Shown here in pieces: positions 1 to 6,582 of a stretch of 9,177 nt of DNA. The notes under the pieces were generated by a model, which was not told the origin of the DNA, did no database searches, and saw nothing but the letters and a program-made list of their open reading frames with translations. This DNA comes from TMED14 sp041192685 (GTDB taxonomy: Bacteria > Bacteroidota > Bacteroidia > Flavobacteriales > Schleiferiaceae): NCBI GenBank assembly GCA_041192685.1, contig JBEEMM010000070.1, positions 1-9,177 of the forward strand, given 5' to 3'. Each line of letters begins with the position of its first letter. Within the stretch, counting starts at the first letter, position 1. Made by a program: the position numbers and the translations under genes.

Positions 1-1
1 T

Positions 2-775
2 GCGCCGAATTTAGTGGACTACGCCGAGCAGTTTTATGCCCTTCGCCAGCGCAACGGCATCGGGCGCGAGGAGGCTCGAAGGCTCATGCACAACCGCGAC
101 TACTATGGTCCGATGATGGTTCGCTGCGGACAAGCCGACGCCTACGTGACCGGATCCACCGTGAAGTACCCGCGCGCCGTGAGGCCTGTATTGGAAATTT
201 TAGGGCCTAAAAGCGGCGTCACGTCCGTGGCTGGCGTCTATGTAATGCTGACCAAGGAGGGGCCTAGGTTTTTTGCAGACACCACGATAAACCAAGAGCC
301 TTCAGCGGAGCGCATTGCGCAAATCGTCGGCGAAGTCTCTAAAATGGTACGCAAAATGAACATTGAGCCCCGCGTTGCCCTGCTGAGCTACTCCAATTTT
401 GGATCGACCGAAGGAAGCACTCCCCGCAAGATGCGCGAGGCTTTGCGGCTGATTCGCCTTCAAGACCCGACCCTCAAGGTAGACGGAGAAATGCAGGCCA
501 ATTTTGCCGTAGACAACGTCTTGCTTGGCGAGCAATTCCCCTTTAGCGACCTGGTCGGCAAAGGCCCCAATGTCTTTATTTTCCCCGGACTTTCCTCGGC
601 CAACATCTCCTACAAGCTGCTGCAGTCCATGGCGGGCATGGAGGCCGTCGGACCCCTTTTGGTCGGACTCGAATACCCTGCGCACGTGCTTCAGCTCGGA
701 TGCAGCGTTCGCGAAATTGTCAATACTGCAGCGATGGCGGTTATTGACGCGCAGTCGCGGGAGGTAGCTGGCTAA
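2..775 (+). CDS. maeB: NADP-dependent malic enzyme (MaeB type), C-terminal part, 5' end outside window
   Basis: This is the last 257 residues of a protein that enters from the left. The frame is open from base 2 and reads A-P-N-L-V-D-Y-A-E-Q, so the GTG at 14 is an internal valine, not a start. The sequence matches the phosphotransacetylase-like domain that follows the malic and NAD-binding domains in MaeB enzymes: GPMMVRCGQADAYVTG, then KYPRAVRPVLEILG, VALLSYSNFGS, KVDGEMQANFAVD and NVFIFPGLSSANISYKLLQ. In MaeB this domain is thought to be regulatory (acetyl-CoA sensing and oligomerisation) while the N-terminal part decarboxylates malate to pyruvate with NADPH production. The TAA stop lies inside the 3' end of the convergent transporter gene. 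A stand-alone phosphate acetyltransferase is the alternative, since the catalytic malic domains are not visible, but the upstream-open frame and this sequence style favour MaeB. Confidence 0.85.
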   Translation, partial: APNLVDYAEQFYALRQRNGIGREEARRLMHNRDYYGPMMVRCGQADAYVTGSTVKYPRAVRPVLEILGPKSGVTSVAGVYVMLTKEGPRFFADTTINQEPSAERIAQIVGEVSKMVRKMNIEPRVALLSYSNFGSTEGSTPRKMREALRLIRLQDPTLKVDGEMQANFAVDNVLLGEQFPFSDLVGKGPNVFIFPGLSSANISYKLLQSMAGMEAVGPLLVGLEYPAHVLQLGCSVREIVNTAAMAVIDAQSREVAG

Positions 776-1946
776 AGCCCCATGCCGTGAGCAGCGACAG
801 CAAGGCTACGCCATAGTAGAGGGTGGAGTAGCCGAAGTATTCAATTACCCGGGTGCCCATCAGGGGGGCAATAATGTGCCCAAGCGCGTAGGTCGCGGCG
901 TAGAGTCCGAGGTAGCGGCCGCGCGACTTCTCGCCAGCCCTAATAGTGATCCAGGAGATCATAAAGGGCATTGCCAGTATTTCTGAGGCGCTTAAAATGA
1001 ACATCGAGCCATAAAGGCCCAGGAGGCTTGTAGCCCAGTTTAGGCTTGCAAAGGAGAGGGCCATGACAAGCATGCCAAGGGCAATGGCATGGCGCGGAGC
1101 AATGCGGTTCTGAGCCCAGTTCACAAAGACCATTTCGACCGCCACGATTAGGAGTCCGTTGAAGCCCAGCAGCAGCCCGATTTGCGTTTCGCTGAGGCGG
1201 AACACGTCGCGGTAGTAGAAGGGCATGGTCGAGACCAGCTGAAAGAAGACCAAGGCAAAGAGCAGGACCAGCACCGAGAAAGCCATTGCACCGCGGTCGC
1301 GGTAGGGCGAGGGTCCGGGGCTCTGAACTTCACGGGTTCTTCGAGGGCGACGCTTGCGAAAGAAGGCAACAAAAAGAAGTCCCGCCGCTGCAGAGCTCGC
1401 CGCATCGGCCCAGAATAACCCTTGGTAGCTCCACGCTGCGATTATCCCTGCGGCTGCCGGGCCAACCGAGAATCCGAGGTTGATGGCCATGCGGTTGAGG
1501 GAGAATGCGCGGGTGATGTTGCCTTCTTTGGCGTACTCAAAAACGGCCGAAGAATTGGCGGGCCGGACCATGTCGGCGACCGCAGTGAGGGTAAACACGC
1601 CAAAGGCCAGGGACCAGAATTCGGTCATAAAGCTCAAGGCAAGAAAGAGCCCCGAGCCTAAAAAAAGCGCAAGAGTTTGGACATTGTAAGAGCCCCAGCG
1701 GTCCGAGAGGTAGCCGCCCGAAATGGCTCCGACCATAGAACCAACGCCGTAGGAGGCCATGATCCAGCCGGTGTCGGCCAGGCTAAAACCAAGGCCTTCG
1801 CGCAGGTAGAGCCCCAGAAAGGGCAGAACCATGGTGCCTGCTCGGTTGATGAACATGACCGTGGCGAGAACCCAAGCCTCTTGGCTTAATCCCTCAAAAG
1901 CGGAGCGGTATTGCCGCCAAATCCAGCTAAAAATGGGAATATGCAC
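741..1946 (-). CDS. MFS transporter, DHA1-like, substrate unknown
   Basis: A 401-residue polytopic inner-membrane protein of the major facilitator superfamily. Hydrophobic segments suggest 12 helices in two halves joined by a strongly basic cytoplasmic loop (about residues 196-218, rich in Arg and Lys). MFS motif A is clear between helices 2 and 3: GGYLSDRWG at residues 77-85. A motif-C-like stretch, LGFSVGPAAAG, lies at 157-167 and resembles that of drug/H+ antiporters. The N-terminus (SQEAWVLATVMFINRAGTM) is of a type common in Bacteroidota MFS proteins annotated as efflux pumps; the substrate cannot be told from sequence. The start chosen is GTG at 1946. The frame stays open further upstream, into the divergent gene, but I saw no better start there. 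The gene is divergent from the small exported protein and overlaps the malic enzyme gene tail-to-tail by 35 bp. Confidence 0.85.
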   Translation of the reverse strand: MHIPIFSWIWRQYRSAFEGLSQEAWVLATVMFINRAGTMVLPFLGLYLREGLGFSLADTGWIMASYGVGSMVGAISGGYLSDRWGSYNVQTLALFLGSGLFLALSFMTEFWSLAFGVFTLTAVADMVRPANSSAVFEYAKEGNITRAFSLNRMAINLGFSVGPAAAGIIAAWSYQGLFWADAASSAAAGLLFVAFFRKRRPRRTREVQSPGPSPYRDRGAMAFSVLVLLFALVFFQLVSTMPFYYRDVFRLSETQIGLLLGFNGLLIVAVEMVFVNWAQNRIAPRHAIALGMLVMALSFASLNWATSLLGLYGSMFILSASEILAMPFMISWITIRAGEKSRGRYLGLYAATYALGHIIAPLMGTRVIEYFGYSTLYYGVALLSLLTAWGFSQLPPATARQ

Positions 1947-1982
1947 AATGCGGTAAAGGTACCGCGACCTATCTTTAGGTTT
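1947..1982. promoter_or_regulatory. divergent intergenic gap with weak promoter-like boxes
   Basis: This 36-bp gap separates the GTG of the transporter from the ATG of the exported protein. It holds two near matches to the Bacteroidota -7 box TAnnTTTG, one per strand: TATCTTTA at 1970-1977 on the plus strand and TACCTTTA at 1954-1961 on the minus strand. Both end in A rather than G, and no TTTG -33 box is visible at the right distance for either. If real, the plus-strand box would start transcription at or next to the ATG, giving a nearly leaderless mRNA. I infer a promoter region only because two genes diverge here; the boxes themselves are weak. Confidence 0.3.
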
Positions 1983-2519
1983 ATGAAGAATTGGTTGTTT
2001 TTAGCATTGATTTTTGTTGCCCTTCTTGACGCTCTGGGCTACGACTTCGGTATAGGCATTGATTTGACGACTGGCTATTTGCCTTTTCAAAGCAACGGAA
2101 TTACCTGGGCACCGAGGTACACTGTTCCGATAGGATCCGAAATGTCGGTTGGCGCCATGGCCCCAGTCGGCCTGGGATTCAGTCAAAATGCCAATGGGGG
2201 GCTTTCGCTGGCCTACCACTATACCTTGGCAGTAACCCTTCAGGTGGGGCTGGGCAGCACCCGCGAAGCCAACGTGCCCTTTGGGGCCTTTATGAACTTG
2301 GGCTACGGGAGTTTTGACCGTCTAGTGCGCAACAACAGCGGCATAGGCCCGGCCTTTGTGCGCGACGGTTCAAACGGAGTTTTTTCGGAGGTCGGGGTGC
2401 GCTACGACTACCGCGGCAACGAAATCAATCTCTCGGCCGGACTCTGGCGGGTGCCGGTCTCAGCGGTAGACAAGGTGGATGTGGTATCCCTTCGCCTTAT
2501 GTACGGGCTGCTGTACTAG
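1983..2519 (+). CDS. small exported protein, probable outer-membrane beta-barrel, unknown function
   Basis: I do not recognise a named family. The 178-residue protein starts with a signal-peptide-like segment: Lys at 2, then a hydrophobic run at about 4-18 (WLFLALIFVALLDALG). This is why ATG 1983 is preferred over the in-frame ATGs at 1911 and 1941, which would put about 24 or 14 extra residues ahead of it and overlap the divergent transporter gene. The mature part alternates hydrophobic and polar residues and is rich in Gly, Tyr and Phe (GIGIDLTTGYLPF, YHYTLAVTLQVGLG, GAFMNLGYGSF, EVGVRYDYRGNEINLSAGL). It ends in LRLMYGLLY with a terminal aromatic, as many outer-membrane beta-barrels do. About eight strands would fit, which suggests a small barrel; a soluble periplasmic beta-protein is also possible. 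Its TAG stop shares the CTAG at 2516-2519 with the yqeY stop on the opposite strand. Confidence 0.65.
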   Translation: MKNWLFLALIFVALLDALGYDFGIGIDLTTGYLPFQSNGITWAPRYTVPIGSEMSVGAMAPVGLGFSQNANGGLSLAYHYTLAVTLQVGLGSTREANVPFGAFMNLGYGSFDRLVRNNSGIGPAFVRDGSNGVFSEVGVRYDYRGNEINLSAGLWRVPVSAVDKVDVVSLRLMYGLLY

Positions 2520-2974
2520 TCCAGAAGCTCCTTGACAATGGCCGAAATGGCTTTGCCGTCGGCGCGCCCGGCAAGGGCTTTTGATGCGAACCCCATGGCT
2601 TGGCCAAATTGACTGCTGCTGTTGAATCCTTGGGAACTTAAAAGTTCGCTCACGGCCTGACGGAGGGCCTCACCCTCTAGAGCCTCAGGCAGGTAGCCTT
2701 GAATCACTTGGAGTTGGGCCTCTTCGACGACTGCCAAGTCTTCGCGGTTCTGTGCCCTAAAAATCTCAAGGGATTCCACTCGCTGTTTTTTGATGCGCTG
2801 AATCACGCCGATGGCCTGTTCGTGGCTCATGCTGCCATGGTTTGCCGCCGAAGTTTTTTCGGTAGTTAGGGCTGCACGAATCGAGCGAATGGCGTCAAGC
2901 CGCAGCTGATCCTTGGCCCTCATGGCCGACTTCATGTCTTCGCTGAGTTGCAGCTCAAGCGCCTCAATCGACAT
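2516..2974 (-). CDS. yqeY: GatB/YqeY domain protein
   Basis: A 152-residue protein that matches the YqeY family over its full length (usual size about 150). Recognisable parts are the N-terminal helix LSEDMKSAMRAKDQLRLDAIR, the helix IQRIKKQRVESLEIF, the turn-helix VIQGYLPEALEGEALRQAV, and a C-terminal tail-like domain with GQAMGFASKALAGRADGKAI. YqeY resembles the helical tail domain of GatB, the subunit of tRNA-dependent amidotransferase that contacts tRNA. The role of the free-standing protein is not well established. The start is ATG 2974, because the longer open frame upstream (to 3241) is only the ftsZ coding region read out of phase. The gene begins inside ftsZ with an 11-bp overlap, so its translation is probably coupled to ftsZ. 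A yqeY gene directly after ftsZ is, as far as I recall, common in Bacteroidota. It is the last gene of the cluster here. Confidence 0.93.
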   Translation of the reverse strand: MSIEALELQLSEDMKSAMRAKDQLRLDAIRSIRAALTTEKTSAANHGSMSHEQAIGVIQRIKKQRVESLEIFRAQNREDLAVVEEAQLQVIQGYLPEALEGEALRQAVSELLSSQGFNSSSQFGQAMGFASKALAGRADGKAISAIVKELLD

Positions 2975-5144
2975 TGTCGTGCAAAAAGGAGTTGTTGGGC
3001 CGGAATTCCAGGTCGTTCTTCTCGCCGCGGACCATGTGGTCTCCCAAGGCATTCTGCTGGGAATAGCGGGCGCTGGCATCGAGGTCCCATCCTTGGCGTT
3101 CAAAGGCGGGTCGCTCGAGGTCTCCCTGCTGCATGCGCGCTTGATTTTGACCAAAATGGTGGTTGTAGGTCTGCAGGTAGGCTCGACGTTCCTGGGCCAT
3201 TCGGCGCATGGTGTCTTCGAGGCTGTCCCGGTCGGGGTCAATCTCGGTAGTCATCCTGGCGACAGCGGGAGCGGTTCGCAGCTCAAACTGCACTTCGGGG
3301 CTACTGGCTGCTGGCTCCTGGTTAAAGGCTTCTGGCTCGTAGCTACTGGCAACTGGCTGCTGGCTAAAGGCTTCTGGCTCGTAGCTACTGGCAACTGGCT
3401 GCTGGCTAAAGGCTACTGGCTCGGGGCTGAAGGCTACTGGTTCGTAGCTACTGGCAACTGGCTGCTGGCTAAAGGCTACTGGATCTGCGGTAGCGGGTGC
3501 TGGAGCGTCTTCACGAAGGGAGGCTTCAAAGGCTAGAAATTCATCAAGACCAAATTCCTTGGAGGGCTTTGCAGGTTCGTCCTTCCAATCCAGGGTCCAG
3601 GTCATGCTGGGGCTGGCCTCTTCCTCAAGAGGTTCCTCAGCATGGCTGAATTCAGAGCGTATTTCGGGCGCAGCTTCTTCGTGAGGTTCAACCAGAAGTT
3701 CAAATTCCTGAGCCTCCTCAGACGCTTCGTCCGCAGGGGAAGTCTCGGTGAATGCGGCCTCAGGTGTCTCTGGAGCATCGGGTGCATCCCAAGGCAGGGC
3801 AGGGGACAGTTCAAAAGAAATGTCCGAACTAAATTCTGATTCGACTTCTGCGTCTACCGAGGCCAGTGCTTCCTCAGGGTTGGGATGCGCATGATGGGCG
3901 GGTTCCTGCGTCAAATCAAAGGCTGGGCTTAACTCCGAATCAAGGTCATAGGCCTGAGGAGTTTCCTGAAGCTCAAGGGTATCGGGTTCGGGCGCCAAGG
4001 CTTGGGTAAAGGGAACCTCGGTAGGGCTAGGGGCGGACTCCTCGAGCGGACTCTTGCTTCGCACCGGCTCATCAAACAGGTTGAATTGCGATCCGGGGGC
4101 GGAGTCGGGATGGAGCTCGTAGATCACTTTTTCGGGCTCGGCGGGGTTGACCGTTCCGATGGGATTGGTGGCGCTGAAACCTGTTGCAATGACCGTTACC
4201 TGGAGGGCTCCGTCAAGGTGGGGGTCTTCGCCAATGCCCATAATGATGTCGACCTGGCGGCCGGCTTGGTCTTGAATGTAGTCGTTGATTTCGCCGATTT
4301 CATCGAGCGTTACCTCGTGCTCGCCGCTCCCCGACACGATCAGAAGCAGCACCGAGCGGGCTCCTTCGATGTGGTTGTCGTTCAAGAGTGGGGAGTCAAG
4401 GGCACTGCGCACCGACGACAGGGCGCGGGTTGAGCCGGTGGCCTTGGCACTGCCCATGATGGCGGTTCCGCTGTTGTGCAAAACGGTTTTGGCGTCGCGC
4501 AGGTCGATGTTGACGCTGTAGTGGTGCGTGATGACTTCGGCGATTCCGCGCGCAGCGGTAGAAAGCACCTCGTCGGCCTTCATGAAGCCCTGCTTGAAGC
4601 CCAGGTTGCCGTAGACCTCGCGCAGTTTGTTGTTGTTAATTACAATGAGGGAATCCACATGCTCGCGCAGGCGCTCGATGCCCAATTCTGCTTGGCGCAG
4701 GCGCATGCTGCCCTCAAAGCCAAAGGGTGCAGTGACGATTCCGACGGTCAAAATACCCATTTCGCGGGCTGCCATGGCGATTATGGGTGCAGCACCTGTT
4801 CCGGTTCCGCCGCCCATGCCAGCCGTGATGAAGACCATCTTGGTTTGCGCCCCCAAAACGGCTTGAATTTCTTCGTAGCTCTCGAGTGCGGCCTGCTCGC
4901 CAACCTCGGGATTCGCTCCGGCACCGAGGCCTTCGGTCAGGGTTGCGCCGAGCTGAATTTTGTTTTCTACGGGGCTAAAATCAAGAGCCTGGGCGTCGGT
5001 GTTGCAGACAATAAAGTCTACGCCACGTATTCCTTGATTCTTCATGTAGTTGACCGCGTTGGAGCCGCCACCCCCTACGCCAATCACTTTGATGGCAGAG
5101 GAGCGGTGCTTGGGCAGGTCGAAGTCTAGAGCATGTGGGTCCAT
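2964..5144 (-). CDS. ftsZ: cell division GTPase FtsZ with long repetitive C-terminal linker
   Basis: FtsZ polymerises with GTP into the Z-ring that recruits the division machinery. Residues 18-325 form the tubulin-like core: the nucleotide-binding loop GVGGGGSNAV (22-31), the tubulin signature GGGTGTG (111-117), and the T7-loop motif NIDLRD (212-217), whose N, D and D residues are kept and which completes the GTPase site of the next subunit. The protein is 726 residues, against about 350-450 in most bacteria and 600-700 in some Bacteroidota. The excess is an acidic, Pro/Glu/Ala/Ser-rich linker (about 330-630) that looks disordered. It contains heptad repeats at 559-614 and is followed by a charged, probably helical stretch (640-660). 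The C-terminus is NNSFLHDNVD, apparently the local counterpart of the C-terminal peptide that binds FtsA. ATG 5144 lies 4 bp after the ftsA stop; the stop overlaps yqeY. Confidence 0.97.
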   Translation of the reverse strand: MDPHALDFDLPKHRSSAIKVIGVGGGGSNAVNYMKNQGIRGVDFIVCNTDAQALDFSPVENKIQLGATLTEGLGAGANPEVGEQAALESYEEIQAVLGAQTKMVFITAGMGGGTGTGAAPIIAMAAREMGILTVGIVTAPFGFEGSMRLRQAELGIERLREHVDSLIVINNNKLREVYGNLGFKQGFMKADEVLSTAARGIAEVITHHYSVNIDLRDAKTVLHNSGTAIMGSAKATGSTRALSSVRSALDSPLLNDNHIEGARSVLLLIVSGSGEHEVTLDEIGEINDYIQDQAGRQVDIIMGIGEDPHLDGALQVTVIATGFSATNPIGTVNPAEPEKVIYELHPDSAPGSQFNLFDEPVRSKSPLEESAPSPTEVPFTQALAPEPDTLELQETPQAYDLDSELSPAFDLTQEPAHHAHPNPEEALASVDAEVESEFSSDISFELSPALPWDAPDAPETPEAAFTETSPADEASEEAQEFELLVEPHEEAAPEIRSEFSHAEEPLEEEASPSMTWTLDWKDEPAKPSKEFGLDEFLAFEASLREDAPAPATADPVAFSQQPVASSYEPVAFSPEPVAFSQQPVASSYEPEAFSQQPVASSYEPEAFNQEPAASSPEVQFELRTAPAVARMTTEIDPDRDSLEDTMRRMAQERRAYLQTYNHHFGQNQARMQQGDLERPAFERQGWDLDASARYSQQNALGDHMVRGEKNDLEFRPNNSFLHDNVD
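3303..3470 (-). repeat. eight tandem 21-bp coding repeats in the FtsZ linker
   Basis: Eight consecutive in-frame 21-bp units encode heptads at FtsZ residues 559-614: SQQPVAS, SYEPVAF, SPEPVAF, SQQPVAS, SYEPEAF, SQQPVAS, SYEPEAF, NQEPAAS. Proline is fixed at position 4 and alanine at position 6. SQQ-type and SYE-type units mostly alternate, giving a 42-bp higher-order unit. The copies at 3324-3365 and 3366-3407 are identical base for base, and the one at 3429-3470 differs from them at three bases. A partial unit (DPVAF) precedes the block and a decayed one (SPEVQF) follows it. Near-identity at DNA level points to recent expansion by slippage or unequal recombination. All units keep the frame, so linker length could vary without breaking the protein. 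Confidence 0.95.
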
Positions 5145-5148
5145 AGTA

Positions 5149-6582
5149 TTAATTCAAATCGTTGTCGTCAATAAGCTTGAGAAATCCGTCGGCCCAGCGC
5201 TTGAAGAAGTCGCCTTTGGCCTTTGTTTTTTGTGGTTGGTCCGCCGTGGAACCCGATACCGCATTGGCCGTTTCGAGTTCGCCTAGGTGCTCGACCAAGA
5301 CCTCGTCGGCCGGTTCAGTGGCATCGGCAGGCGCGGGGCTGAGGTCCCAATGCGTGGATTCCAGCTCTGGGCTAAGGCTCAAGGCTGGGTCGGATTCGCG
5401 CACAAAAACCTCGACGTCGCGTCCTTCGAGGCCCTTCATTAAGAGCCCCACGGCGGTGGCATACATCGGCGAGTTTAGGGCATGATCCAGCGGAAGGGCG
5501 GCAAGGTGCTCGTTGGGGTAACCGATGCGCGTATCCATGCCGGTGAGGTATTCCACGAGCTGCTTCACGTGCTTGAGTTGGCTGCCTCCTCCGGTAATGA
5601 CCACTCCAGCAATGAGCTTGCGCGAAGGTTGGTCGTAACCGTAGTTCTTGACCTCGGTAAAGACCGCGTTGATGATTTCGGTAGTCCTAGCGTGAATGAT
5701 TCGGCTCAAGGTTTTGAGGCTAATCTCCTTGGGGTCGCGTCCCCGAAGTCCCGGGATGGATACAATTTCGTTTTCTTTGTTTTCCCCCGGCCAGGCGGAG
5801 CCAAATTTGACCTTGAGCTGCTCTGCCTGCTTCTCGATGATGCTGCAGCCCTCTTTGATGTCGTTGGTGATGATGTTGCCGCCGTAGGGTATTACGGCGG
5901 TGTGGCGAATGATTCCGTCTTTAAAAATGGCGATGTCGGTGGTTCCTCCGCCGATGTCGACCAAGACCACGCCGGCTTCTTTTTCTTCTTGGCTCAGCAC
6001 GGCCTTGGCACTCGCCAGGGGTTCAAGATTCAGGGCCTTGAGCTCAAGGTCTGATGATTTCACGCAGCGCGCAATGTTGCGGATGCTGGTCACCTGACCC
6101 ACCACAATGTGGAAGGTGGCCTCGAGCCGCGCGCCATACATTCCGCAGGGTTCTTTGATGTCGCCTTGGCCGTCGACCTTGTATTCCTGTGGGATTACGT
6201 GAATGATTTCTTCGCCCGGCATCATGGCCAGTTTGTGTACGTTTTCGGTGAGGCGCTCCAGATCGAGTTCGTCAATTACTTCCTCGGAATCTACCCGCGT
6301 GATGTAGTCGCTGTGCTGAAGGCTGCGAATGTGCTGCCCTGCAATGCCCACGACCACTCCGGTTATGTCAAATCCGCAGTCCAATTTCGCGGCTTCGATG
6401 GCCTGCTTGATGGACTCGATGGTTTGGGTGATGTTGACCACCACGCCGCGCTGCACCCCAAGGCTAGGAGCTGTTCCGTAGCCGAGGATTTCGAGCTTGC
6501 GGTAGCTGTCGAGTTGACCGACCAGAACGGCAATTTTGGTGGTGCCGATGTCAAGTCCTACGGCGATTGTTGGGGTGTTCAT
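5149..6582 (-). CDS. ftsA: cell division protein FtsA, actin-like membrane tether for FtsZ
   Basis: FtsA is an ATP-binding actin homologue that anchors FtsZ filaments to the inner membrane and recruits later divisome proteins. The actin-fold motifs are all present: phosphate-1 GLDIGTTKI (9-17), phosphate-2 DIGGGTTDIAIF (209-220) and the adenosine motif VITGGGSQL (328-336). The FtsA-specific 1C subdomain falls at about 85-165. After the core (to about 386) comes an acidic, Ser/Pro/Glu-rich linker of about 70 residues. The protein then ends in a predicted amphipathic helix, GDFFKRWADGFLKLID (457-472), the usual membrane-targeting sequence. At 477 residues it is longer than the E. coli protein (420) mainly because of that linker. 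ATG 6582 overlaps the ftsQ stop by 4 bp (ATGA), so the two genes are probably translationally coupled. Confidence 0.97.
   Translation of the reverse strand: MNTPTIAVGLDIGTTKIAVLVGQLDSYRKLEILGYGTAPSLGVQRGVVVNITQTIESIKQAIEAAKLDCGFDITGVVVGIAGQHIRSLQHSDYITRVDSEEVIDELDLERLTENVHKLAMMPGEEIIHVIPQEYKVDGQGDIKEPCGMYGARLEATFHIVVGQVTSIRNIARCVKSSDLELKALNLEPLASAKAVLSQEEKEAGVVLVDIGGGTTDIAIFKDGIIRHTAVIPYGGNIITNDIKEGCSIIEKQAEQLKVKFGSAWPGENKENEIVSIPGLRGRDPKEISLKTLSRIIHARTTEIINAVFTEVKNYGYDQPSRKLIAGVVITGGGSQLKHVKQLVEYLTGMDTRIGYPNEHLAALPLDHALNSPMYATAVGLLMKGLEGRDVEVFVRESDPALSLSPELESTHWDLSPAPADATEPADEVLVEHLGELETANAVSGSTADQPQKTKAKGDFFKRWADGFLKLIDDNDLN

Noticed and set aside
2..775. Stand-alone phosphate acetyltransferase starting at GTG 14
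   Set aside because: The frame is open to the window edge and the residues before GTG fit a continuing MaeB protein.
1911..1982. Upstream ATG starts (1911, 1941) for the small exported protein
   Set aside because: They would bury the signal-peptide-like segment behind extra residues and overlap the transporter coding sequence.
2975..3241. N-terminal extension of YqeY
   Set aside because: This stretch is ftsZ read out of phase, and ATG 2974 already gives a full-length family member.
2913..3536. Plus-strand open frame with a striking W-L-L-A-K-G-type repeat
   Set aside because: It is the reverse-strand shadow of the ftsZ linker repeat; the ftsZ frame on the minus strand has clear homology on both sides of the repeat.
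4002..5129. Several long plus-strand open frames opposite ftsZ
   Set aside because: Shadows of a GC-rich coding strand; none shows a recognisable motif.
5145..5180. AT-rich stretch before ftsZ with a TTGACG-like element, considered as an internal promoter
   Set aside because: Spacing to any -10-like hexamer is poor and no TAnnTTTG box is present; the bases encode the conserved end of FtsA.
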